From: Lachnospiraceae bacterium
GTDB taxonomy: Bacteria > Bacillota > Clostridia > Lachnospirales > Lachnospiraceae
Direction of reading: 5' to 3'
DNA: 64,000 bases
NCBI GenBank assembly: GCA_024696005.1
Contig: JAILHF010000023.1
Location: forward strand, 1-64,000
The notes beneath the pieces are model-generated. The model made no database searches and was not told the DNA's origin. It was given only the letters and a program-made list of their open reading frames with translations. Below are positions 54,862-62,786 of this stretch, in pieces; position 1 is the stretch's first letter; every line of letters starts with the position of its first letter. Made by a program: the position numbers and the translations under genes.

Positions 54862-54882
54862 GCAACATCGCCTTCCGTGCCC

Positions 54883-56541
54883 CTATTCCGTGAAATTCTT
54901 CAGGTTAAATTCCTTTCCCGTCCTGTCCTCGTAGATCTCCGCAAAGCTCCGGTTCTGATCCGCTGGATCCAGGTCCACATCCTTCGCATTGTCCTTGTAA
55001 GGATGCCCTTCCGGCAACACGCCGTACGCGATGTTGTGCTGCATCCACTCATACGCCATGTCTTCCTCACTTCTGTACGACACCATGTCACTGCCGTGGA
55101 CCGGATGTTCATTGATGAGCGCGCGGCAGATGATCCTGATGTCCTCCGCATTCCCGATCTTCCAGGAATCCACGACCTTCCAGTTGTCCGGCGTGAAAAC
55201 CGCCGAAAAGACCTCACCGTCATACGTGAAAGCATAATTGCTGCCGTTTCCGTCCGTGTCCCTGAGTCCGATGTCCTCCGGGGCGTTCAGGATCCCCTGC
55301 TCCTCCCGCTCAGTCACTTCTGCCTCCGTACTCGCGATGATCCGTTCAAGCGCCTTCCGGCCGTTTCCGGATGCATCCTCCACGCAGCCGGCCAGCGTAT
55401 CCCTATCCTCCACCGTTCCTTTCACACCAAGCGCCGCAAGCTTTTCGCTAAGCTCCGCCGCATAGTCGTAACGGTTTTGATACCTTTCTTCCCAGGCCGG
55501 TGTCGTCTCCGAAGAGTCCAGGAACAGCTTTTCCCGGCTTCCATCGGAAAAGGCCAGCTCCATCTGCAGGCTGTCGTTTTCCTCCGGGAAAACGCGATAG
55601 GATGCCACATCCCCGAGTCCGTATTCTGTTTCCGTTCCGCCCCGCTTCACCGTAATGCCGTCTTCATGAATGACAAGGATGTCATTTACGCTTTGATGGG
55701 CATAGATCCCGATCCCGGCCGCCACACCCAGCAGGGCCGCCGCTATCAGGCCCCTGTTCAGGATCCTGCGTTTTTTGCCGCCCTTTACCGTATCCAGGAC
55801 AACATAACCGAATACAACGGCGCCCAGGATGCAAAAGAGAAATGCATTGCCGCTTCCCACCGAGACCATCGCCACCTGTTTCTCATCGATCCCCCTCATG
55901 GCCAGGGAACTTCCGATCAGTGCCAGTGCCAGAAGGACCAGGCTCAGCAGGACGGTTTCATAAAGAATGAAGACTGCCAGGCGGTACGCGAAACGGATAA
56001 CGCCTCCCAGGGCGGCCATCCTGCGGCTCTCATGCATCAGGGCGTGCCGGAAGCCGCCGGCTCTCATCAGCAGTGTCAGAACCGGGATCAAAGCCGCCGC
56101 CAGAACCAGACAGAGCGAAACCTTCCCTTCGATCAGCCTGACGATCCCCAGCACGGCGGCGTATGCGATCGTCAGTGCCTGCCAGGGAAACAGCCGTCTG
56201 ATCAGGATGCGGAAATAGGCATTGCTGTCAAAGGCATGCAGCCGCATGATGTTCACGAAGCGCCCCGTGGAACCGAGCAGCCCGAGCGAAAGGGCCGGTC
56301 CTTCCGTCGCGCCTTCCGCTCTTCCGATCTCGAGGAACTTATCCGCATACTCCCAGCTGGCGGCAAAGAGCAATGCGCCGGAACAGATCAGAAAATACAG
56401 CCCCGTTTCGATCCCATGCTCAAAACCGCTGATCGGCATGATGAACCAGACCGTGATCCAGATGGCGATCCATCCGATCCTTTCTTTATTGATCCGTCTC
56501 ACATGATCATATAAACGTTTCATGCATTCCGCAGTTTTCAT
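54883..56541 (-). CDS. Membrane protein of a GntR-regulated ABC system
   Basis: 552 aa. Seven or eight hydrophobic helices lie within 20-285. A soluble region of about 265 residues follows and contains a PH-like start (DILVIHEDGITVKRGG) and acidic repeats. The permease half fits an ABC-2-type subunit; the soluble half is not recognised. GGAGGG is seven bases before the ATG, three bases past the ATPase stop. It likely works with the ATPase at 56545. Confidence 0.6.
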   Translation of the reverse strand: MKTAECMKRLYDHVRRINKERIGWIAIWITVWFIMPISGFEHGIETGLYFLICSGALLFAASWEYADKFLEIGRAEGATEGPALSLGLLGSTGRFVNIMRLHAFDSNAYFRILIRRLFPWQALTIAYAAVLGIVRLIEGKVSLCLVLAAALIPVLTLLMRAGGFRHALMHESRRMAALGGVIRFAYRLAVFILYETVLLSLVLLALALIGSSLAMRGIDEKQVAMVSVGSGNAFLFCILGAVVFGYVVLDTVKGGKKRRILNRGLIAAALLGVAAGIGIYAHQSVNDILVIHEDGITVKRGGTETEYGLGDVASYRVFPEENDSLQMELAFSDGSREKLFLDSSETTPAWEERYQNRYDYAAELSEKLAALGVKGTVEDRDTLAGCVEDASGNGRKALERIIASTEAEVTEREEQGILNAPEDIGLRDTDGNGSNYAFTYDGEVFSAVFTPDNWKVVDSWKIGNAEDIRIICRALINEHPVHGSDMVSYRSEEDMAYEWMQHNIAYGVLPEGHPYKDNAKDVDLDPADQNRSFAEIYEDRTGKEFNLKNFTE

Positions 56542-56544
56542 CTT

Positions 56545-57264
56545 TTATCCCTCCGTTCCGACCTGCCGGACCACATCCCGCAGATCCTTATCCTCCTGCT
56601 CGCCGAGGATCTCAAAACGGTCTCCTTCCTTTACGACCCTTCCCCGGTCCATGAGGATGATGCGGTCTGCCAGGTCCGCAACCTCATCCGGCAGATGCGT
56701 GCTCAACAGGATCCCGACTTCCCGCTCCGCCACAGCTTCCTGCAGCACCTCCAGGATATCCGTTTTATAGACCGGATCCAGGTTTGCCAGCGGCTCGTCC
56801 ATCAGCAGGATCTTCGGCTTTCTCGCAAGCGCAAAACTGATATCCGCCCTTGCCCTCTCCCCTGCCGACAGGGAAGCGATGCTTTTATCCGTTTTATCCG
56901 CAAGATGCGCATCCTTCAACAGCTTCATGAAATAGTCCTCATCAAAGGAAGGATACAGGATCGACAGAAGGTCGACATTATGCCGGATGCTCTGCACCGG
57001 GTCGCACCATCTCCCACCCACAAAAGCAACATCCCCGTGATGCTTCGCCAGGGTATCCGCGCAAAGCTTCTCTCCGTCGGAATATACCGCACCGCTCTGC
57101 GGGGTCAGCATTCCGTACAGGAGCTTCAAAAGCGTGGTCTTCCCGCAGCCGTTTTTTCCGAAAAGACAGCTGATCAGTCCCTCTTCCACACAGAGCGAAG
57201 CTTCGTCGATCAGAAAGTCTTTCTTTGATCCGTAGCGGAAACATATCTTTTCAGCCTTGATCAT
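56545..57264 (-). CDS. ABC transporter ATPase (YtrB/YtrE-like)
   Basis: 239 aa. Walker A GKNGCGKT near 36-43, signature LSAGERARADI near 133, Walker B ILLMDEPLANLD near 154, switch His in LSTHLP. It has the GRWCDPVQSIRHNVDLLSILYPSFDEDYF region typical of ATPases in GntR-YtrA operons. The ATG follows a run of eight G. Confidence 0.88.
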   Translation of the reverse strand: MIKAEKICFRYGSKKDFLIDEASLCVEEGLISCLFGKNGCGKTTLLKLLYGMLTPQSGAVYSDGEKLCADTLAKHHGDVAFVGGRWCDPVQSIRHNVDLLSILYPSFDEDYFMKLLKDAHLADKTDKSIASLSAGERARADISFALARKPKILLMDEPLANLDPVYKTDILEVLQEAVAEREVGILLSTHLPDEVADLADRIILMDRGRVVKEGDRFEILGEQEDKDLRDVVRQVGTEG

Positions 57265-57280
57265 CCTGATCCCCCCCCTT

Positions 57281-57652
57281 TCAGCTTTCCCAAAGGATCG
57301 TCAGCATGTCCAGTGCCGTCTGCAGCTCCATCCCGCTCTCCCTGGCACCCGCGACCCATTCCGCCAGCTTTTCTTCCATTCCCAGCGTCTTCTTTTCCTG
57401 CATGTACTGCAGATCCGGATCATCCACAAAAAAGCCTTTTCCCTGTACCGAGTAGATCATCCCTTCTTTTTCCAGGTCTTCATACGCCCTCTTGATCGTG
57501 ATCACGCTGATCTTCAGATCCGCGGCAAGGGCGCGGATTGAAGGCAGGGCATCCCCTTCCTTCCACTCTCCCGAGACGATCAGATCCTTGATCTGTCGTT
57601 CGATCTGTTCATAGATCGGCAATCCGCTCTTTGTCATGATTTTTATGTTCAT
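57281..57652 (-). CDS. GntR-family repressor, YtrA type
   Basis: 123 aa. The winged-helix domain (8-75) includes PIYEQIERQIKDLIVSGEWKEGDALPS-type sequence and ISVITIKRAYEDLEKEG as recognition helix. A short helical tail of about 45 residues forms the dimer; no ligand domain is present. AGGAGG is eight bases before the ATG at 57652; GTG codons at 57655 and 57658 are also in frame. Probably represses its own operon until wall-active or membrane-active stress. Confidence 0.9.
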   Translation of the reverse strand: MNIKIMTKSGLPIYEQIERQIKDLIVSGEWKEGDALPSIRALAADLKISVITIKRAYEDLEKEGMIYSVQGKGFFVDDPDLQYMQEKKTLGMEEKLAEWVAGARESGMELQTALDMLTILWES

Positions 57653-57669
57653 CACCACAGCCTCCTGTT

Positions 57670-58329
57670 TCAGACTCTTGCGGGCGAGAAATCACCGCAC
57701 TTCCAGTTTTTCAATACGATCAGGATCCCTGTCAGGTTCAGCAGTGCCAGTATCACATACAGTGCTGCATAAGCAAGCTCTTTGTCCGTCTGAACCATGT
57801 GCTGCGGCTCATTCAGCAGGATGAAACTGAAGATGAAGAATCCGAGCTTCGGGATCACATCAAAAACGATATTGCCGAATCTTCCGAGCAGCTTCTTAAG
57901 CTTTTCGCCTCCGATCATCATTTCCAGAAGACTCACATAAACCACAGCCATCTGGAGAACAAAGTACGCGGCACTCATCAACGGTCTCTGTGTCAGGAGC
58001 AGATAGTTCTGATTCAACAACTCCACGGACACGTAGCGGAATACAAAGACATCGGCTGCGGCAGCCAGCAATCCGAATATCGCAAAGCGGAGCGCGACCA
58101 TGTTCAGTCTTACACGCTTTCTCGCCATGATGGCTTCCTCACTGAGCGGAAGCATGAATTCCGCTTCCGAAGAGTGGAAAAGACCGACCGCGAAAATGGA
58201 AGCCCCCAGCATCACCGCCCATCTCGCATATCCCGTGATCAGGAGCAGTGCCAGAAAGAGGATCCTGAAGAGGAGCAGCAGGGGATTGTGCCGGATCCGT
58301 ACCCATTCTTCCCGAAAATATTCCTTCAT
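57670..58329 (-). CDS. ABC permease-like membrane protein
   Basis: 219 aa with six hydrophobic helices. HSSEAEFMLPLSEEAIMARKRVRLN near 52-76 is a cytoplasmic loop of the type that contacts the ATPase. Not assigned to a named family. The start overlaps the stop of the ATPase at 58326 by four bases, so the two form a transporter. Confidence 0.6.
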   Translation of the reverse strand: MKEYFREEWVRIRHNPLLLLFRILFLALLLITGYARWAVMLGASIFAVGLFHSSEAEFMLPLSEEAIMARKRVRLNMVALRFAIFGLLAAAADVFVFRYVSVELLNQNYLLLTQRPLMSAAYFVLQMAVVYVSLLEMMIGGEKLKKLLGRFGNIVFDVIPKLGFFIFSFILLNEPQHMVQTDKELAYAALYVILALLNLTGILIVLKNWKCGDFSPARV

Positions 58330-59237
58330 CGCTCTTCTCCCTTCTCCGTGTAATAAATGATCTCCTGCAGATCGGCGCAGCGCGCCCCGGACAGTTCCGT
58401 CCCCCGCAGCCGTTCTTCCGAAAAACCTTCCGCGTCGTAAAGCAGGTATTCACTGTGCGTCGGCCGCAGGCGGCATCCGGCGATCATTTCCTCCCCGATC
58501 CCGCTCTTTTGCAGTTCTTCCCGCGTCCGGTCGGTGCTGAGCAGACGGTAACGGTCCCGCAGTGCATCCGTCTCTCCGAAGTAGCGCTGTCTTCCCGTAT
58601 CTCCTTCCCGGTACAGCCACAAAAGCGTATCGGCGATCCGTTCGAGCTCCGTCACCAGATGGCTGGAAAGGATCACGGCCTTTTCCCCCTTCGAACTCAG
58701 CTCCCGGATCAGTTCATAGCAGGTCTCACGGAATTCCACATCCAGATTGCCGACGGGCTCGTCCAGGATATAAAGCTTTGCTTCATGGCTCTGCATGAAA
58801 GCAAACTGCAGGCGCATCGCCTGTCCGGCCGATAACGTTGAGATGCTCTGACGTGCCGGCACTTCATATGTTTTGAGCAAACCCATGTACTTCTTCAGAT
58901 CAAACCCCCTGTAAAAATATCCGTAGCGCTGCCCTACCTCGGAAGCCGACATCAGACCGTAAAAAGGTTCTGCCTGCATGACACAGGCAAGGCTCTGCCG
59001 GAACTCCTGCTGGTCCCTTTGAAAATGCTTTCCGTCCAGCTCGATATCGCCACGGTCTCCCTCGTTCTCTCCGATGCGATAGCTCCCCAGGAGGCAGCGC
59101 AGCAGGGTCGTCTTTCCGGAACCGTTCGTCCCGACCAGCCCAAGCACCCTTCCGGCTTCCAGACCGAAATCGATATCCCTGATGCAATAGCCGTCCAGGA
59201 CTTTTGTCAGCTGTCTGCATTGAAACCAGGCTTCCAT
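58326..59237 (-). CDS. ABC transporter ATPase, first gene of the GntR operon
   Basis: 303 aa. Walker A GTNGSGKT near 36-43, signature LSAGQAMRLQFA near 137, Walker B LYILDEPVGNLD near 159, switch His in LSSHLV. A tail of about 100 residues follows the core. GGAGGGAGGAG precedes the ATG at 59237; an in-frame ATG at 59306 lies within the promoter. Confidence 0.88.
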   Translation of the reverse strand: MEAWFQCRQLTKVLDGYCIRDIDFGLEAGRVLGLVGTNGSGKTTLLRCLLGSYRIGENEGDRGDIELDGKHFQRDQQEFRQSLACVMQAEPFYGLMSASEVGQRYGYFYRGFDLKKYMGLLKTYEVPARQSISTLSAGQAMRLQFAFMQSHEAKLYILDEPVGNLDVEFRETCYELIRELSSKGEKAVILSSHLVTELERIADTLLWLYREGDTGRQRYFGETDALRDRYRLLSTDRTREELQKSGIGEEMIAGCRLRPTHSEYLLYDAEGFSEERLRGTELSGARCADLQEIIYYTEKGEER

Positions 59238-59287
59238 TCTTATCTCCTCCCTCCGCTGCAGCGGTTCTCTCTCTTGTTTATATGCAC

Positions 59288-59316
59288 AGTATATACAGTT
59301 ATACACAGCTTGTCAA
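59288..59316 (-). promoter_or_regulatory. Promoter with GntR-type operator
   Basis: Minus-strand TTGACA (59316-59311), 17 bases, TATACT (59293-59288). The near-palindrome GTGTATA, four bases, TATATAC (59306-59289) fills the spacer and enters the -10, as expected for a repressor site. Confidence 0.7.
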
Positions 59317-59344
59317 CGCCTTTTTGAATTATTTTCAAAATCGT

Positions 59345-59372
59345 TGTAAGATTTAGCGGAAAAAGTTGTCTG
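59345..59372 (+). promoter_or_regulatory. Candidate ECF-type promoter of the sigma-serpin operon
   Basis: TGTAAG (59345-59350), 16 bases, TGTCTG (59367-59372). The AAx-rich -35 and GTC-type -10 resemble ECF promoters, suggesting autoregulation. GGGAGG follows before the ATG at 59397. Confidence 0.4.
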
Positions 59373-59396
59373 TTATGGTGAAGGGAGGACCTGAAA

Positions 59397-59957
59397 ATGA
59401 ATGACGAACAGATAGTCCGGCTGTACTGGGAGCGGGACGAGCAGGCCATCAGGGAATCAAGCACCAAGTATGGGGCGTACTGCTCCGCCATAGCCGGCAG
59501 GATCCTGGACAACAGCGAAGACGCCCGGGAATGTGTCAACGATACCTGGCTTCAGGCCTGGAACTGCATCCCGCCGAACAAGCCGACCCTGCTCTCCGTT
59601 TTTCTGGGCCGGATCACGAGAAACCTGTCTTTCAACAGGTACAAAAAAACGCACAGTGAAAAACGCGGAGGGGGCAACATCGATCTGATCCTTGACGAAC
59701 TCGAGGAATGCCTGTCCGGAAACGATACACCGGAAGACGAACTGCTGCGCAACGAACTGAAAGAGGATATCAACCGCTTTCTCGCATCGCTGCCGGAAGA
59801 AAAAAGATACATGTTCATACGCCGCTACTGGCATGCCGATACCATAACGGAGATCGCCGGGCGCTTCGGCATGAGCGCCAACAACGTATCCGTAACGCTT
59901 GGGCGCGTGCGTGCAGCGCTAAAGTCACACCTGACGGAAAGGGGGTACCGGTTATGA
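59397..59957 (+). CDS. ECF-type RNA polymerase sigma factor
   Basis: 186 aa. Region 2 (about 5-85) has EDARECVNDTWLQAWNCIPPNKP and the -10-recognising helix; region 4 (about 120-180) has LPEEKRYMFIRRYWHADTITEIAGRFGMSANNVSVTLGRVR-type sequence. No extra domain. It overlaps the serpin-fusion gene by four bases (ATGA), the usual place for an anti-sigma factor. Confidence 0.9.
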   Translation: MNDEQIVRLYWERDEQAIRESSTKYGAYCSAIAGRILDNSEDARECVNDTWLQAWNCIPPNKPTLLSVFLGRITRNLSFNRYKKTHSEKRGGGNIDLILDELEECLSGNDTPEDELLRNELKEDINRFLASLPEEKRYMFIRRYWHADTITEIAGRFGMSANNVSVTLGRVRAALKSHLTERGYRL

Positions 59958-61417
59958 GATCGGAAGATTTATTTGAAGCAATGGGTGATATCGATGAGAA
60001 AGAAATAGAGGCAGCGGATAACTACCGCCCGAAAAAGAAAGCGCCGCTGAAATGGGTCCTGCCCGCCGCCTGCGCCGCGGCGGCCGTTCTCCTGCTTCTG
60101 ATCGGCATTCCGCTGATCCGGAATGCACAGAAAAACCCCAACGTACCCAATACTCCGGGCAACGAAGAAGGGAGCTATGAATTGAAGGTCCTTAGTGCAG
60201 AATATCCGGAAGCCGTCGGCGGAAACCTGAGCGCCGAAGAATACATGACCGACGATGCCCGCTGGGACTGGCTCGATGAACAGCAGAAAAACTACGACGC
60301 ATCAGCCGCCCTGCAGAAAGACATGGAAAACTGCTACCTTTCTTTAATGGCACAGATCCTGGCATCCGATGAAGAAAACACCGTCTGTTCCCCGCTCAAC
60401 GCCTATATGGCCTTTGCGATGCTGGCCGAAACGGCAGACGGCAACACCAGGAAACAGATCCTGGATACGCTCGGCGTCCCCGACATTAAGACCCTGCGCA
60501 AAAATACACACGCTCTGTGGAGCAGCAACTACGCAGACACTCCGGTGCTCAAGAGCCTGCTCGCGAACTCCGTCTGGCTGAACGCCGCGGAAAATTATAA
60601 CGAAGATACGCTGAAGACACTTGCCCACGAGTATTACGCTTCCTCGTACAGGGGTGTTCCGGGCTCGGATGAAATGAATGCCGCGCTTCAGGACTGGACG
60701 AACAAAAATACCGGCGGTCTTCTGAAAGATTACGTCAAAGACCTGAAGCTCGAACCGGATACCGTCCTTGCGCTGGTATCGACGATCTATTACAAAGCTA
60801 CCTGGCTCAACGATTTTAATAAAGACGAGAATACCAGAGAAACGTTTCACGGGGTAAAGGGTGATACGACCGTGGACATGATGCACAACAGCGACTGCAG
60901 CGAACTCTTTGAGAGCGATCGTTTCACCGCACTCAGCCTGGGCTTGAACGACAGCGGATCCATGCATTTCTTCCTTCCGAAGGATGGCGTTGACATCAAT
61001 TCGCTCGCATCGGACCCGGATGTGCTGAAAGCGATATCCACCGAAGACGACGCCCGCCGTTCATATCCGATGGTAAACATGTCGATCCCCGCATTTAAGG
61101 TTTCGTGCAAAACTGACCTTCTGGACACCATGAGCGCTCTGGGCATGACCGATGCCCTGGATCCCGGCCGGGCAGACTTTTCGCCCCTGAAACCGGATGC
61201 CGCCGGGCTTTACGTCAGCGCTGCGGAACATGCCGCATTTGTGGAGATCGACGAGCAGGGCGTGACCGGTGCCGCCTATACGGAGATCGCCATGACCAAG
61301 GGTGCGTTCTTTTCGGATGATCCGGTCGATTTTGTTCTCGATCGTCCGTTCCTGTTCATCATAAGCGGAAGCGACGGTTCCGTGCTCTTTTCCGGGATCG
61401 TGAGAAACATCGACTGA
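59954..61417 (+). CDS. Membrane-anchored serpin with anti-sigma-like N-terminus
   Basis: 487 aa. A short acidic cytoplasmic part (1-30, MRSEDLFEAMGDIDEKEI) precedes one transmembrane helix (about 33-55), a linker, and an extracellular serpin domain (about 100-487). Serpin landmarks: CSPLNAYMAFAMLAETADGNT, the hinge EIDEQGVTGAAYTE, and RPFLFII near the C-terminus. The reactive loop is about four residues longer than in alpha-1-antitrypsin, so P1 is uncertain (Met, Lys, Gly or Phe in the AMTKGAFF stretch). Position and N-terminus suggest control of the sigma factor; this is inference. Confidence 0.85.
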   Translation: MRSEDLFEAMGDIDEKEIEAADNYRPKKKAPLKWVLPAACAAAAVLLLLIGIPLIRNAQKNPNVPNTPGNEEGSYELKVLSAEYPEAVGGNLSAEEYMTDDARWDWLDEQQKNYDASAALQKDMENCYLSLMAQILASDEENTVCSPLNAYMAFAMLAETADGNTRKQILDTLGVPDIKTLRKNTHALWSSNYADTPVLKSLLANSVWLNAAENYNEDTLKTLAHEYYASSYRGVPGSDEMNAALQDWTNKNTGGLLKDYVKDLKLEPDTVLALVSTIYYKATWLNDFNKDENTRETFHGVKGDTTVDMMHNSDCSELFESDRFTALSLGLNDSGSMHFFLPKDGVDINSLASDPDVLKAISTEDDARRSYPMVNMSIPAFKVSCKTDLLDTMSALGMTDALDPGRADFSPLKPDAAGLYVSAAEHAAFVEIDEQGVTGAAYTEIAMTKGAFFSDDPVDFVLDRPFLFIISGSDGSVLFSGIVRNID

Positions 61418-61442
61418 GCGGCAAAGCTGCCGTGAATAATAC

Positions 61443-61473
61443 CGGCGCCCCCGGGCCAAGCCCGGGGGCGCCG
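61443..61473. terminator. Very strong bidirectional hairpin
   Basis: CGGCGCCCCCGGG, loop CCAAG, CCCGGGGGCGCCG: 13 perfect G-C pairs between convergent genes. T-runs are weak on both sides (CTTCACTTC one way, TATTATT the other). Confidence 0.7.
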
Positions 61474-61488
61474 CTGCTTCACTTCATT

Positions 61489-62388
61489 TCAAAACAGATC
61501 GAGCATGCTGTCCAGATAGATCTCTTCCCTCACTTTAAGCCGGCATTCCGGCTTTGTCATGTAGTACAGCAGGATCTCCAGCATCACCGCGCTGCCCAGG
61601 CTGCGCCCTTCCAGCTTAAAATGCGAAAAGCCCATCGGCTGATATACCTTCCGGATGTCTTCGGTCCCGATAAATCCCGGATTCTCCATTGCCGCGGAAA
61701 ATCGGTAACCCTTCTGCGCATCGGGTGAAACACAGACATGATCCTCGTGATCCGCCCCGAGAGCCTTCAGGCACACATTCTCATAACACTTCTTCCTTGC
61801 CGCACAGTCGAAAGCACAGCATTCGTTGCAGAGAAATTCAGCCTTTCGCTTCAGTGCTTTGTCAAGAGCGTCCAGTTTACCCAGTTCTTTGTTCAGCCGG
61901 AAATCCGGAACAACATAGGAAAACTCTTCCCGCCGCAATTCCGCTTCAAAACTTTCGAACTCCGTCAAAACCTTCGTAGTGGAAGAAACAAAATAAAAGT
62001 CCGGGTATTCCCTCGCAAGATGATCCAGAAGCAGATCCGAGCAGATGATCACACCGTTTGGGGCAGACCCGTTCTTTTCGAACAGGGCGCAGAGCGCATT
62101 GCACTTCCGGTCCGAAAGATGTTCCTTCTCCAGAAGGGAATTGCTGAAGGTGAGACGCGCCGACAATCCGTATTCACGCATCAGTGCAGCAGCATTTTCC
62201 GGCTTCTCCTCTCCGAAGCCCGTGCGTCCGCCGCCCCAGAGGCAGTCAGCCGGCGCCCCGTAGACGGAGCCGATCCCGCACCAGTCATAAAAATACTCCC
62301 TGTGCTCTCGATAGAGCGGCAGGAAGATCCTGTAAAGCTCGTAAAATTCAAACAAGCCGGGAAGATGATAGAATACTTTCTCATTCAT
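61489..62388 (-). CDS. U32-peptidase/UbiV-like TIM-barrel protein with Cys cluster
   Basis: 299 aa. The order of motifs resembles U32-family barrels: an RLTFSNSLL strand, NGVIICSDLLLDHL, FYFVSSTTKV, VVPDFRLNKELGKLDAL, then CNECCAFDCAARKKCYENVC (about 192-211), and FKLEGRS near the C-terminus. The six closely spaced Cys could bind an Fe-S cluster, as in UbiU/UbiV and RlhA. The substrate is unknown. It overlaps the small membrane gene upstream by eight bases. Confidence 0.5.
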   Translation of the reverse strand: MNEKVFYHLPGLFEFYELYRIFLPLYREHREYFYDWCGIGSVYGAPADCLWGGGRTGFGEEKPENAAALMREYGLSARLTFSNSLLEKEHLSDRKCNALCALFEKNGSAPNGVIICSDLLLDHLAREYPDFYFVSSTTKVLTEFESFEAELRREEFSYVVPDFRLNKELGKLDALDKALKRKAEFLCNECCAFDCAARKKCYENVCLKALGADHEDHVCVSPDAQKGYRFSAAMENPGFIGTEDIRKVYQPMGFSHFKLEGRSLGSAVMLEILLYYMTKPECRLKVREEIYLDSMLDLF

Positions 62389-62755
62389 TTACGGAGCCTT
62401 CCGGATAAGACATCAAAACCTTCGCCTTCTTCCCGTCGATATAACATCTGCTCATTTTACGGGGATCATAGCGGACTTTATGGATCGTATTGACCACGAA
62501 CTCGGCCGGATCTTTGGAAAACTCCATCGTCTGCGAATGAAAGACCGTGCCGCCCGCTTTATGCTCATAGATGGGAACATAATAGGGAGTCATCTTCTTC
62601 TGGCTCGGATCATACTCACTCCGTTCATCCACATAGATCAGGCAGGCTTCCGTTTCCTCCACGCAAAAAGTTTTATCAAAAGACTTGTAGAGGAAAATAA
62701 GGAGCCTTGCGATCAGGATCAGCGCTACCAGTGCTAAAAGATAATGAATCGGCAT
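62381..62755 (-). CDS. Small membrane-anchored protein
   Basis: 124 aa with one N-terminal helix (about 4-24) and a soluble beta-rich domain with many Tyr and Lys. Not recognised. The ribosome site matches the 3' end of 16S rRNA over 11 bases, with the GGAGG core at ideal spacing, so expression should be strong. Translationally coupled to the U32-like gene. Confidence 0.6.
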   Translation of the reverse strand: MPIHYLLALVALILIARLLIFLYKSFDKTFCVEETEACLIYVDERSEYDPSQKKMTPYYVPIYEHKAGGTVFHSQTMEFSKDPAEFVVNTIHKVRYDPRKMSRCYIDGKKAKVLMSYPEGSVNE

Positions 62756-62780
62756 GGATCACCTCCCGGGCTTTCGCCCG
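62756..62780 (-). promoter_or_regulatory. Maximal Shine-Dalgarno site behind a GNRA hairpin
   Basis: On the minus strand GGAGGTGATCC directly precedes ATG and is the exact complement of the conserved 16S 3' tail. It abuts CGGGC, GAAA, GCCCG (62780-62767), a five-pair hairpin with a stable tetraloop. Confidence 0.8.
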
Positions 62781-62786
62781 CATCGT

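Noticed and set aside
54877-56514. 545-codon plus frame across the 552-aa membrane protein
   Set aside because: Low-complexity Asp/Gln/Arg translation typical of shadows; the minus frame has helices, a ribosome site and operon context.
59708-59953. Longer start for the serpin gene giving 569 aa
   Set aside because: The extra 82 residues are Arg-rich shadow of the sigma gene; the ATG at 59954 overlaps the sigma stop as in coupled pairs.
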